A stretch of DNA of 64,000 nucleotides from the NCBI RefSeq assembly GCF_000378405.1, contig NZ_KB899636.1, positions 1,463,383-1,527,382 on the forward strand, given 5' to 3'. The notes below the pieces were generated by a model, which was not told the origin of the DNA, ran no database searches, and saw nothing but the letters and a program-made list of their open reading frames with translations. This document shows, piece after piece, positions 1 through 7,242 of the stretch. Every line of letters starts with the position of its first letter. Position 1 is the first letter of the stretch. This stretch comes from Succinimonas amylolytica DSM 2873 (lineage in GTDB: Bacteria; Pseudomonadota; Gammaproteobacteria; Enterobacterales; Succinivibrionaceae). Made by a program: the position numbers and the translations under genes.

Positions 1-1
1 T

Positions 2-283
2 CTTAAAAGGGATAAAGCGGACAACTATTGCCGGGGGTGGGTTTCCGGAGTGTCTCAGCTGGTGCACGGTTTTGTGGAGGTAACGCCGGAAGAGGAGAAA
101 ATGATGCTGGCGTATCGCAATTCCAAGTATGTGAACATCGGTATGACCAAAAACAGGCAGACCAGTGCCAGCTGGGACGCCTCAGGTTATCGCCAGGGCA
201 TGGCTGACGGTCTCAATGCAACTCTTAATCGGCCGGTTAACGGCAGTGATGTCCGGGAATTTGTTCTGGGATATCAGGGGTGA
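2..283 (+). CDS. C-terminal part of a DUF2786/DUF7168-like protein (5' end outside window)
   Basis: The reading frame is open from base 2 and ends at the stop at 281-283, so the gene begins before the window. The GTG at 50 is only an internal in-frame codon. The visible 93 residues contain a YCRGWVSGV segment and, near the end, a GYRQGMADG segment followed by LNRPVNG. This resembles the C-terminus of DUF2786/DUF7168 proteins, which are often phage- or plasmid-borne and of unknown function. The family assignment rests on the pattern of the tail only. The neighbouring MBL-fold gene is convergent, so no operon is implied. Confidence 0.5.
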   Translation, partial: LKRDKADNYCRGWVSGVSQLVHGFVEVTPEEEKMMLAYRNSKYVNIGMTKNRQTSASWDASGYRQGMADGLNATLNRPVNGSDVREFVLGYQG

Positions 284-396
284 GTAGCCGGAGTCTGGGC
301 CTCAGAGTGATAGCGGAAGACTCAAAATGGCCGGAGAAAACCGGAAGTATCGTGTTTTCTGTTCCGGACATAGCTGATTGCCTGCTCCGATTCCTG

Positions 397-1263
397 TCAT
401 ACTGTCAATTCTTCCCCGGTACGGATGAGGTGCAGCTGTTCTCCCATGATTTCCTTCATGATTTCATATTCTGGCCTGCCGGTGCAGTGGCAGGTATAGA
501 ATACGGAGGTGAATTCCAGAAGCTGTGAGGCGATGTTCTGAACCAATGCTGTGTCTTCAGCGGTCAGAGAGGCATTCTTTTTAAGATGGAAGCCGCTCAG
601 TACCAGATCCGGATCCCGGTTCAGGAGTTCCCGGCAGCGATGCATGATGTTGACAATGCCGCAGTGGGCGCATCCTGAAAAGAGGGCAGCCTTTCCCTGG
701 CTGGAAACAATAAGATGCTGTTCGTGCCGGAAATCATCCCTGACAAGAGTTCCGGAGGCGGTTCTGACTTTCAGGGGATGTCCGAATTCCGGGGCCGGGT
801 ATTTCTGTGGGACTCCGGTGAATATTCTGAGCTCGCTGTCTATTTCCAGATCTCCTGTCAGAAGCGCTGTATGATCCGGAAGCCGGAGTTCCGGAGGAAG
901 CCCGATATAGCGGGGTTTTTCATGCAGTGATATATAGTTTTCCAGAGCGGATCTCTGAATACAGATGCGGGCCCGGGAAGTACGGGAAAGAAGAGCCGGA
1001 AGGCCGCCGCCATGATCGTAGTGACCGTGGCTGATTACTACCGTGTCCGCCCGGGAAAGGTCGATGCCGGCAACGGCGGCGTTTGCGAGCAGGAGATCCG
1101 AGGCTCCGGTATCAAAGAGGAGACGATGATTTTCAGTGGTGATCCAGAAGGAAAGCCCGTGTTCTGTTCCCGTGGCCGTAAAGGCAGGATGCGGTGCAAG
1201 GGGCGAGATATCGCTTTCTTCTGGAGAACGGCGGAAGTTTTCGACAAGAGTGAGAATTTTCAT
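397..1263 (-). CDS. MBL-fold metallo-hydrolase (dihydropterin-type)
   Basis: This is a 288-residue protein of the metallo-beta-lactamase superfamily. The metal-binding signature HGHYDHGGG lies near residue 80, followed by an SGCAHCGIVN segment and an SGFHL segment in the C-terminal half. This spacing fits the subgroup annotated as 7,8-dihydropterin-6-yl-methyl-4-(beta-D-ribofuranosyl)aminobenzene 5'-phosphate synthase-like proteins, which are soluble and of uncertain substrate in bacteria. No signal peptide is visible. The ATG at 1263 is the first start in the frame. It is a monocistronic minus-strand gene; the neighbouring DUF4124 gene upstream has its own terminator between them. Confidence 0.8.
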   Translation of the reverse strand: MKILTLVENFRRSPEESDISPLAPHPAFTATGTEHGLSFWITTENHRLLFDTGASDLLLANAAVAGIDLSRADTVVISHGHYDHGGGLPALLSRTSRARICIQRSALENYISLHEKPRYIGLPPELRLPDHTALLTGDLEIDSELRIFTGVPQKYPAPEFGHPLKVRTASGTLVRDDFRHEQHLIVSSQGKAALFSGCAHCGIVNIMHRCRELLNRDPDLVLSGFHLKKNASLTAEDTALVQNIASQLLEFTSVFYTCHCTGRPEYEIMKEIMGEQLHLIRTGEELTV

Positions 1264-1355
1264 GAGGGTCTGGGGAATATCCGTTTTATACAGCGGAGCT
1301 CCTGATAGGGGGTAAGTTATCCGGAGGGCGGTGATTTCTGACTGTTTCCGACCTC

Positions 1356-1387
1356 AAAAAAAGACACCGAAGAACTTACCCCCGGTG
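1356..1387 (-). terminator. Intrinsic terminator downstream of the DUF4124 gene
   Basis: On the minus strand a CACCG/CGGTG stem (arms at 1383-1387 and 1365-1369) is followed by a run of seven T (1356-1362, after one C). The stem is short, so strength is uncertain. It sits just after the stop of the DUF4124 gene. Confidence 0.5.
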
Positions 1388-1421
1388 CTGCGGTTTTTCA
1401 GAAAACAGGAGCCCGTCTGCC

Positions 1422-2021
1422 TTAGTGCTGACCATTGGCAATGGCGTTTTTCCGTTCTTCGTTTTCCCGGTGCTTTTCCATCACCTCCTGAATCATCTTC
1501 TTGGGGGTATCGGCGTCAATGCACTGGTTGATACTCTGTTCCAGCTGGCTGACCTTTTCAATGCGTTCGCTTTCGATCTTCAGAATGCAGTCATCATACT
1601 TTGATTTCTGCTTGGCGCGGCTGAAGGTATATTCGCAGTCCAGCTTCTGCTTGACACTGTCATCCTCAATGCGGCGCTTCTGATAGCTCATCTTGTCATA
1701 GGTGGTGTCTATGCAGAGCTGAAGTCTTTCCTGTCTTTCTTTCCAGGCCTTCTCTTCATCGTTCTTGATTTGCTCCTTGTTCATGAGCCTGTCGTGAGTT
1801 TCCTTGGCTTTGTTTGATTCGTCAATCATCTCTCTCTGATGGGCAGAGTAGTTTGTATTCACAGACTCGTATTTGACTCCCCATGGTTTTGTTGGGGAGT
1901 AATGCACTGAACCGTTCTCATCCACCCATCTGTATACGATGTTGCCGGATGATTTTTCTGCAGCTCCGGCCGATACGGAGACTGCCAGTGACAGCAGAGC
2001 AGCAGTGATTATCTTATGCAT
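1422..2021 (-). CDS. Periplasmic DUF4124-domain protein
   Basis: A 199-residue protein with a clear N-terminal signal peptide: basic MHK, hydrophobic core, and an alanine-rich cleavage region ending in GAAEK near residue 22. The mature protein opens with YRWVDENGSVHYS, the hallmark of the DUF4124 domain. It then continues as a long charged, probably coiled-coil helix of about 140 residues. Four cysteines (in LQLCID, KLDCEY, DDCIL and NQCID) are regularly spread through the helical part and could form disulfides. Function is unknown. DUF4124 proteins are common envelope proteins of gamma-proteobacteria. The gene stands alone. Confidence 0.75.
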   Translation of the reverse strand: MHKIITAALLSLAVSVSAGAAEKSSGNIVYRWVDENGSVHYSPTKPWGVKYESVNTNYSAHQREMIDESNKAKETHDRLMNKEQIKNDEEKAWKERQERLQLCIDTTYDKMSYQKRRIEDDSVKQKLDCEYTFSRAKQKSKYDDCILKIESERIEKVSQLEQSINQCIDADTPKKMIQEVMEKHRENEERKNAIANGQH

Positions 2022-2606
2022 GGTCTAATCCTTATATTGCCGGGTTTGTCCGGTGGCGGGACAGCAAGAAACAAAGCCACCGTACCGCCCATAATCAGGT
2101 TTTGAAAAGCAAGTCAGCATCCATACCTGTTCAGACATAATCCAATTATACCTGTTGGAAACTGATGATTACAGAAAACCGGCTGAAAACGTTATTTCAG
2201 TTAAACATTATTTTCAGAAAATGGCATAAGCTCCACAAAACGGGAATATTTCCTTCGAAAAATCAGGTCCGTGGTCACAGGTTTTGAATACCGATGCAAA
2301 GATTATGCGGGGAGGTACCTCCTTTTTTGGCGATTACAGGCGCTCTGGCTACCGGAGAAAGTAAAATTTTTTTGTGAGGTATGGATGTATAAATTTTTTT
2401 TATAAGGAAATATAGGCAGAATTCATTTTCCTTAAGTCCCGGGATCGCTTATTATTGCGTTTGCGATATGCATCCTTTCATGTGCTGCGTCAAACAGAAT
2501 TTTTTATGCCGGTAAAGCGATTTTTTCTGACGGTATAATACGGGTTCGCCAGTCTCAGAACATGGAATGTAGACGGGAAGGAAATGAAACAACGGAGGAT
2601 TTAATC
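2022..2606. other. 585-bp intergenic region upstream of metF
   Basis: No credible coding frame. It holds the divergent upstream regions of the DUF4124 gene and metF. Two things stand out: the perfect 12-bp palindrome GGAGGTACCTCC at 2311-2322 followed by six T, which could be a weak terminator or part of a structured leader, and a TATAAT at 2534. The flanks of the palindrome did not match a riboswitch I could name with confidence. Confidence 0.5.
2534..2539 (+). promoter_or_regulatory. Probable -10 box for metF
   Basis: A perfect TATAAT lies 68 bp before the metF start. No good -35 hexamer is present at 16-18 bp, so the promoter may need an activator. No run of MetJ-box (AGACGTCT-like) repeats was seen. 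Confidence 0.45.
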
Positions 2607-3473
2607 ATGAGCACTATTGCCAGTATATTTGAGAACAAGACCAGAAAGCCGGTGATATCCTTTGAAATCTTTCCGCCGAAAAGGGATGAACTTCTGAAAA
2701 ATATTGATGCGACTCTGGCCGTTCTTGCCAGTATGCATCCTGATTTTGTTTCTGTGACCTTTGGAGCGGGAGGGTCTGTAACAAATTCGGCAACTGTGGA
2801 GATTGCCAGTAAAATCAAAAAGCTGGGGATTGAATCGGTAGCTCATCTTACCTGCCTTAATTATTCGAAAGCGGAAATCCTTACAATGATCAGGAATCTG
2901 GAGGCCAGCGGCATTGAAAACATTCTGGCCTTAAGAGGCGATTCCAATCCTAACGCCGAGCCAAAAAATGACTTTGTACATGCCAGAGATCTTATCGCCT
3001 TTGTAAGGGAAAACAGCTCTCTTGGCATCAGTGCGGCCTGCTATCCCGAAGGGCATCCGGAGGCGGAAAGTCTTGATGCCGATATTAGACATCTCAAGGA
3101 GAAGGTTGATGCCGGTGCCACACATCTTATCTCTCAGCTGTTCTTTGATAATGACATCTTCTATCGTTTTATGGATAAGGCCGGAAAAGCAGGGATTAAT
3201 GTTCCGGTGGATGCCGGCATCATGCCGGTGGTCAACAAGGCGCAGATAGAGAGGATGATTAGCCTCTGCGGTGCCTCCCTTCCGGAAAAGTTCCGGAAAA
3301 TCCTCGACCGTTACGAGAATGACAGGGAAGCGCTTTTTGATGCCGGTATGGCCTATGCGGTAAGTCAGATTATTGATCTTATTGCCAGTGGCGTGGAGGG
3401 AATCCATATCTATACCATGAATAACCCGAAGATTGCAGACCGGCTGACCAGCGCTATAAAGAATCTTTTCTGA
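2607..3473 (+). CDS. metF: Methylenetetrahydrofolate reductase
   Basis: MetF reduces 5,10-methylene-THF to 5-methyl-THF with an FAD cofactor, supplying the methyl group for methionine synthesis in the cytoplasm. The 288-residue protein is the usual bacterial length and carries the family segments FEIFPPKR, FVSVTFGAGGS, HLTCLN, ALRGD, and CYPEGHPE ahead of an LFFDN motif, together forming a TIM barrel. An upstream in-frame ATG exists at 2562, but ATG 2607 is preceded by GGAGG at 2594-2598 with 8-nt spacing and gives the normal N-terminus, so it was chosen. The gene stands alone between a long leader and a hairpin terminator. Confidence 0.95.
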   Translation: MSTIASIFENKTRKPVISFEIFPPKRDELLKNIDATLAVLASMHPDFVSVTFGAGGSVTNSATVEIASKIKKLGIESVAHLTCLNYSKAEILTMIRNLEASGIENILALRGDSNPNAEPKNDFVHARDLIAFVRENSSLGISAACYPEGHPEAESLDADIRHLKEKVDAGATHLISQLFFDNDIFYRFMDKAGKAGINVPVDAGIMPVVNKAQIERMISLCGASLPEKFRKILDRYENDREALFDAGMAYAVSQIIDLIASGVEGIHIYTMNNPKIADRLTSAIKNLF

Positions 3474-3481
3474 TTTTTCTG

Positions 3482-3523
3482 GCCGGCGTCTTATCGGGTG
3501 TTTTTCCGGAATGCCGGCTTTTT
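3482..3523 (+). terminator. Possible terminator after metF
   Basis: Two GCCGGC arms (3482-3487 and 3513-3518) can pair across a long loop and are followed by TTTTT. The loop is large, so confidence is modest. Confidence 0.4.
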
Positions 3524-3796
3524 GTTGAAGCGATCAGTTTTTATTCCCAGGAATTCCTCAAGGGCATATTTATGCGTGCCGGTAATGCTGTCATAACCGG
3601 CCTTTTCTTTATCCGTTAACAGGATTTAGCTCCTTTTATCAGTCCGTTCAGTGCCGTGCTGTTTCCGAGTGGCAGTTTCCGCCATAAATCATAAAAATGA
3701 CATTCCTTTCGGGAAAACTTTTGTTATCACTTTCAGGGAATATAAAATAACCGGAGCATGAAACCGGGAAATGAGAAGAAACAGGAGAATCGGAAA

Positions 3797-5023
3797 ATGG
3801 CCTACAGCGAGCTAATCAAGGATTTCAGCCGCATAAGATCCTATCTCAGATGTTTTTATGTGTACGGGTTTCAGCATCGGGACGACTTTACTAGGAAAAG
3901 TGCCCGCAGCTATGACAATGAACGCCGCCGTATTGAAAGCTGGCTGGGAGGCTATCTTTCATTTCGCCAGGATGAAAACGGACGGCGGATGTTTTTTAGT
4001 GTGGACAGTCGCCAGTTTCCCCGGAATCCTCTGTACCGGGCCTTCAAGACGAAGAGTTTTACAGGCTGGGATATTGCGCTTCACTTTTATCTTCTGGCAA
4101 TTTTAAACGGATCGGACCCTCTGGCGATTACTGCCATAGCGGATCGGCTTTCGGAAATGCTGTCCTGTTTTGAGAACGAAGATCAGCCTGATGAGTCCAC
4201 TGTACGAAAAAAACTTAAGGAATATGCAGGGCTGGGGCTTGTTGTTCAGAAAAAGCGCGGGCGGGAAACTGTTTATGAGCTCAGCAGAGGAAATCCGGAT
4301 CTTGGAAGCTGGAGGGAGGCTCTGACATTGTTCGCGGAAGTAATGCCTCTTGGTGTAATCGGTTCTTTTATTCAGGATCGGCTGGAGGGGCAATGCGATT
4401 TTTTCCGGTTCAAGCATCACTACATCCTGAACGCCCTGGACAGTGAGGTTATTTTCGAGATTCTCCGGGCGATACATGAAAAAAGACTTGTATCCTTTGT
4501 AACAGCTGACGGGCATGAAATTGAAGCGCTGCCATTCAAACTGTATATTGGCACCCAGACCGGAAGGCAGTATGCTCTTGTCGAATCCCGCAAAAAAGGA
4601 CGGTTTTTCTTCCAGCGTGCGGATTTTATTGAAAAAATCAGCGTGGGGGATTTCTATGAGGAGCCCCCGGATCTTAAGCGCCGGCTGGAATATTTTCGGA
4701 AGTGCTCCTGGGGGGTTTCCGGCAGTAACATGGAACATCCCGAGCGTATTGAGATGGTTATTCAGGCTGGCCCCGATGAGGAGTTTGTAGTACAAAGACT
4801 GATGAGAGAAAAACGTTCCGGTCTGGTGGAACGGATTGATGAGTGTCACTGGAAGTTTTCTGCGGAAGTCTATGATCCTATGGAACTTCTGCCGTGGCTG
4901 AGAAGCTTTATTGGGAGAATCACGGATATCAGCTGTACTCGCGAATGGGTGGTTTCCAGATTCTACCGGGATTTTGCAGATCTTTCCCGCATGTACGGAG
5001 TCGGGCGATATGATTTTCAATGA
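3797..5023 (+). CDS. WYL-domain transcriptional regulator, first of a pair
   Basis: A roughly 408-residue cytoplasmic regulator. The N-terminal ~180 residues contain a winged-helix-like region (DESTVRKKLKEYAGLGLV). This is followed by a WYL core (EILRAIHEKRLVSFVTADGHEIEALPFKLY...GRQYALVES) and a C-terminal WCX-type extension. WYL domains sense ligands, often nucleic-acid derived, and commonly control defence or RNA-repair genes. ATG 3797 was chosen because AGGAGA lies 9 nt upstream; ATG 3758 has a GGAG only 1 nt away. Its stop overlaps the start of the second WYL gene, so the two are translationally coupled. Both lie directly before the Y RNA cluster, suggesting they regulate it. DNA binding is inferred. 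Confidence 0.8.
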   Translation: MAYSELIKDFSRIRSYLRCFYVYGFQHRDDFTRKSARSYDNERRRIESWLGGYLSFRQDENGRRMFFSVDSRQFPRNPLYRAFKTKSFTGWDIALHFYLLAILNGSDPLAITAIADRLSEMLSCFENEDQPDESTVRKKLKEYAGLGLVVQKKRGRETVYELSRGNPDLGSWREALTLFAEVMPLGVIGSFIQDRLEGQCDFFRFKHHYILNALDSEVIFEILRAIHEKRLVSFVTADGHEIEALPFKLYIGTQTGRQYALVESRKKGRFFFQRADFIEKISVGDFYEEPPDLKRRLEYFRKCSWGVSGSNMEHPERIEMVIQAGPDEEFVVQRLMREKRSGLVERIDECHWKFSAEVYDPMELLPWLRSFIGRITDISCTREWVVSRFYRDFADLSRMYGVGRYDFQ

Positions 5024-5954
5024 GATTTTCAGCAGCTACTATCGGGTAACGGCGGCAATTCTCAGGGAGGCTGCCAGAGGTAATCTTACTGAGAGAAAGC
5101 TTTACAGCATGGTTCGGGATCAGGCTTTCGGGGAAAGCATTCTTTCACTGCCCGAGGAGCTTCGGAGTGCGAGATGGCATCTTCTGGATCAGAATCTTGT
5201 CACCCCTCTTAAGGAGATTCCTGAGCTTCCGCTGACGGTTCTGGAGAAAAAATGGCTTAAAACTCTGCTTTCCGATCCCCGTATCCGGCTTTTCAGTCCG
5301 GATGTGACCGGACTTGAGGATGTGGAACCGCTGTTTTCTCCGGAGGATATTGTTTACTATGACCGTTATGCTGACGGAGATGACTGTGAGGATTCCGGGT
5401 ATATTGAAAACTTCAGAACTGTCCTCAGGTCGCTGCGGAACCGGGAAAATCTTGAAGTGGTATACGAGAGCCGGCATCATGAGACAGGCACAATTTTTAT
5501 AACCCCTTTCTACCTGGAGTATTCCGAAAAGGATGATCGTTTCAGACTGATAGGGGAAGGACATAAAAGACGGTTTACGCTGAACGTGGCCCAGATCAAA
5601 AGTTGCCGGATACTTACAGACTGGGAAACCGCACCATTCAGGGAAATGGTCAGAAAGTCCGTGACCTTTGAGCTCAGGGATCGGCGCAATGCACTGGAAC
5701 GTGTTCTTCTGCATTTTTCCCATCTGGAGAAGGAAACCCGAAAGATTGGCGATGACCATTATGTGGTAACTCTTAAATATGATCAGGAGGATGAAATAGA
5801 GATGGTGGTGCGGATACTGTCCTTCGGTCCCTTTATCAGAGTTACCGAACCGGAGAGCTTTATCGAGCTTATCAGGGAACGCCTTAAAAAACAGATGGTT
5901 CTTTCAAATACCTGGCGGAGGAACATGCAGCAGACAGGAAATGACGGAGTCTAG
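5010..5954 (+). CDS. WYL-domain protein, second of a pair
   Basis: A 314-residue protein starting at an ATG that lies 14 nt inside the end of the preceding WYL gene. It lacks an obvious long N-terminal HTH. A WYL-like core is seen around ENLEVVYESRHHETG...FITPFYLEYSEKDDRFRLIGEG, followed by a WCX-like region ending in FGPFIRVTEPESFIELI. Paired WYL proteins, one with an HTH and one reduced, are known in prokaryotes and may act as a heteromer. The gene ends 7 bp before the first conserved box of the Y RNA locus, so read-through into Y RNA A is possible. Confidence 0.75.
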   Translation: MIFNEIFSSYYRVTAAILREAARGNLTERKLYSMVRDQAFGESILSLPEELRSARWHLLDQNLVTPLKEIPELPLTVLEKKWLKTLLSDPRIRLFSPDVTGLEDVEPLFSPEDIVYYDRYADGDDCEDSGYIENFRTVLRSLRNRENLEVVYESRHHETGTIFITPFYLEYSEKDDRFRLIGEGHKRRFTLNVAQIKSCRILTDWETAPFREMVRKSVTFELRDRRNALERVLLHFSHLEKETRKIGDDHYVVTLKYDQEDEIEMVVRILSFGPFIRVTEPESFIELIRERLKKQMVLSNTWRRNMQQTGNDGV

Positions 5955-5961
5955 TCAGGAT

Positions 5962-6005
5962 CGCAACTTTTTTGCCGGGATCTGCAAGGCTGCTGCCAGT
6001 ATACT
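5962..6005 (+). promoter_or_regulatory. Promoter of Y RNA A with conserved upstream box
   Basis: CGCAAC at 5962-5967, a T-rich 7-mer and CCGGGA at 5975-5980 precede the -10 box TATACT at 6000-6005. The distance from box start to -10 start is 38 bp, the same as at the other three copies in this locus. No consensus -35 hexamer is present, so the box may be an activator site, possibly for the WYL proteins. Confidence 0.7.
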
Positions 6006-6011
6006 GAGTTT

Positions 6012-6165
6012 ATCAAAAGCACGAACAGCAAAAATTATTCTGGTGTTAAGTTGTCGGTTCGAGTCCGGCTGACAGCCTGGCTGTCATAGTTCCAATTGGT
6101 AGAACGAACAAAAAAGTGTGCTTTGTCAGCCCCCCTTGGGAGAATATCCTGAGGGGGGTATTTTT
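6012..6165 (+). ncRNA. YrlA-type Y RNA, copy A
   Basis: The order of tRNA-like parts is permuted: T arm first (stem 6053-6057/6065-6069, loop TTCGAGT), then an acceptor-like hairpin capped by a short loop (TGACAG 6070-6075 with CTGTCA 6081-6086), then a D arm (GTTC 6089-6092, loop with GG, GAAC 6102-6105). The module is clasped by CAAAAGCAC (6014-6022) pairing with GTGCTTTG (6118-6125) with one bulged A, as expected of a Ro-binding stem. This is the arrangement described for bacterial YrlA RNAs. No anticodon arm or CCA-ready acceptor end exists, so it is not a tRNA gene. Ends are predicted from the -10 box and the terminator. Confidence 0.85.
6130..6165 (+). terminator. Intrinsic terminator of Y RNA A
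   Basis: A 12-bp stem (6130-6141 with 6147-6158, starting with six C:G pairs) and the loop GAATA are followed by TATTTTT. It is among the strongest terminators in the window. Confidence 0.9.
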
Positions 6166-6273
6166 CCGGACTGAGCTAATCTGCCCCGGAAGTTATCACT
6201 GTTCCCAAAAACAACTTTTGTGATGAGAGTGAAATGGCGGGTGGTCCCGTAATCAAAGGCAATGGGGGAAGAT

Positions 6274-6317
6274 CGCAACATTTTTTCCGGGATAGCAATA
6301 TGACCCCGGAGTATATT
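6274..6317 (+). promoter_or_regulatory. Promoter of Y RNA B with conserved upstream box
   Basis: CGCAAC at 6274-6279, ATTTTTT, and CCGGGA at 6287-6292 lie 38 bp (start to start) before the -10 box TATATT at 6312-6317. Same architecture as copy A. Confidence 0.7.
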
Positions 6318-6323
6318 GGATAC

Positions 6324-6477
6324 ATCAAAAGCACGAACAGCAGCGTTTTTATGACGTTTGGTCGCCGGTTCGAGTCCGGCTGGCAGTTTTGACTGCCATA
6401 GTTCAGTTGGTAGAACAGGCAAAATCAGTGTGCTTTGTCCAGCCCCCCTGGGAGAATATCCTGAGGGGGTGTTTTTT
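6324..6477 (+). ncRNA. YrlA-type Y RNA, copy B
   Basis: Closely parallels copy A. The clasp is CAAAAGCAC (6326-6334) with GTGCTTTG (6430-6437). The T arm is GCCGG/CCGGC around TTCGAGT (6364-6380). The capped acceptor-like hairpin is TGGCAG (6381-6386), loop TTTTGA, CTGCCA (6393-6398). The D arm is GTTC (6401-6404), loop AGTTGGTA, GAAC (6413-6416). T arm before D arm is the reverse of tRNA order, which identifies it as a permuted tRNA mimic. Its terminator follows directly. The 5' flank AAAAGCACGAACAGCA is shared with copy A, indicating recent duplication. Confidence 0.88.
6443..6477 (+). terminator. Intrinsic terminator of Y RNA B
   Basis: A C-rich/G-rich stem (arms 6443-6453 and 6459-6469) is followed by T-G-TTTTTTT. 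It is homologous to the terminator of copy A. Confidence 0.88.
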
Positions 6478-6609
6478 TCTGGAGCGCAGTTTTACACAGT
6501 TTTTTGTCCCCATCCCCCATTCCCCGCCCTCATTATTATTGACAGAACCAGAGTATTGCTGATTCCAGTGATGATGGGCACGGGAGAATCTGAAAGGGTA
6601 ATGACAGTT

Positions 6610-6653
6610 CGCAACATTTTTTCCGGGAAGCCACCGGCCCCTCCGGATACAAT
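6610..6653 (+). promoter_or_regulatory. Promoter of Y RNA units C1/C2 with conserved upstream box
   Basis: CGCAAC 6610-6615, ATTTTTT and CCGGGA 6623-6628 precede the -10 TACAAT at 6648-6653, again 38 bp from box start to -10 start. Confidence 0.7.
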
Positions 6654-6659
6654 AAAATC

Positions 6660-6716
6660 ATCAAAAGCGCTTACAGCAACTATCATCAGATATACAGAAA
6701 TGAAAAGCGCTTTGTT
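6660..6716 (+). ncRNA. Short Y-like hairpin RNA (C1), lacking the tRNA-like module
   Basis: CAAAAGCGC (6662-6670) can pair with GCGCTTTG (6707-6714) with the same bulged A as in copies A and B, closing a loop of about 36 nt. It starts with the same ATCAAAAGC...ACAGC sequence as the full Y RNAs but has neither T arm nor D arm. It is probably the 5' part of a transcript that continues into C2, since no terminator or second promoter separates them. Confidence 0.6.
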
Positions 6717-6719
6717 TCC

Positions 6720-6836
6720 ATTAAAGGCGCAGACAGCAATTTTTCCTCGCCAGGGAGCAGGGCAGGTTCGAATCCTGCGAGTATCGCAAGATGCTTTAGT
6801 TCATGGTCAGAACGGCTGATAATGCGCCTTGTTTGT
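6720..6836 (+). ncRNA. YrlA-type Y RNA, copy C2
   Basis: The clasp is AAGGCGC (6724-6730) with GCGCCTT (6824-6830). The T arm is a perfect GCAGG/CCTGC around TTCGAAT (6762-6778). The acceptor-like hairpin is GAGTATC (6779-6785) closed by a GCAA tetraloop (6786-6789) with GATGCTT (6790-6796). The D arm is GTTC (6799-6802), loop ATGGTCA, GAAC (6810-6813). The GNRA cap makes it certain that the acceptor-like stem is a closed hairpin, so the element cannot be a normal tRNA. It diverges in sequence from A and B while keeping the fold, evidence of selection on structure. A T-poor hairpin at about 6845-6865 may mark the 3' end. Confidence 0.88.
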
Positions 6837-7059
6837 AACCATAATGATGTCTTTCATTAGACATTAACCAATATCTTAAGATGAGATGAACCCGTGTTTG
6901 TTTGCAAAACGATTCACGCATATGACTTCTTAAGTTCCTTGCATGTGCCTGTAGCAAGCCTGCAGAGATAAATTCTTGAATATCCCGATTATTGCCATCG
7001 TATCGTTATTGTCATAAAAATATAATCATAATGATTGTGTCTCTGATGATTTTTATGTT
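6837..7059. other. Spacer between Y RNA C2 and the DUF2828 promoter
   Basis: AT-rich DNA without a coding frame. The only visible structure is an ATGTCT/AGACAT hairpin (about 6847-6864) and a CTTAAG palindrome. No further T-arm or D-arm sequence was found. Confidence 0.5.
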
Positions 7060-7103
7060 CGTAACTTTTTTACCGGGAAGATGATTTCAGTACTGAATAC
7101 AAT
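7060..7103 (+). promoter_or_regulatory. Promoter of the DUF2828 gene, same architecture as the Y RNA promoters
   Basis: CGTAAC 7060-7065, TTTTTTA and CCGGGA 7073-7078 precede the -10 TACAAT at 7098-7103. The start-to-start spacing is 38 bp, identical to the three Y RNA promoters, which links protein and RNAs in one regulon. Confidence 0.7.
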
Positions 7104-7242
7104 AACATCAGAATCATTAAAGACAATAAACAGATGTCATGACCTCGGAGGATCTTTGTGCGCAATCCGCCAGCAGTTTGACAAGATTATGCGTTCAGAA
7201 CAGCCGGAAATCCCGGTCCGAGACATTTAAAGGAGAACAGTT
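7104..7242 (+). other. Leader of the DUF2828 gene with a Y-like remnant
   Basis: The ~130-nt leader contains TTAAAGACAATAAACAG, resembling the 5' arm of the Y RNAs, and GATCTTTGTG at 7150-7159, resembling the 3' arm. The pairing AAAGA/TCTTT is short. It may be a decayed Y RNA or a protein-binding site for autoregulation. The ribosome binding site AGGAG lies just before ATG 7243. Confidence 0.45.

Noticed and set aside
5975..6005. Sigma-54 (-24/-12) promoter at the Y RNA genes, by analogy with RtcR control
   Set aside because: GG and GC dinucleotides are not 10 bp apart and are not conserved among the copies, whereas the -10 boxes at constant spacing are.
6053..6105. Ordinary tRNA genes suggested by GGTTCGAGTCC T loops and D arms
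   Set aside because: The T arm comes before the D arm, the acceptor-like strands are joined by a short loop and there is no anticodon arm. The permuted YrlA model explains all copies.
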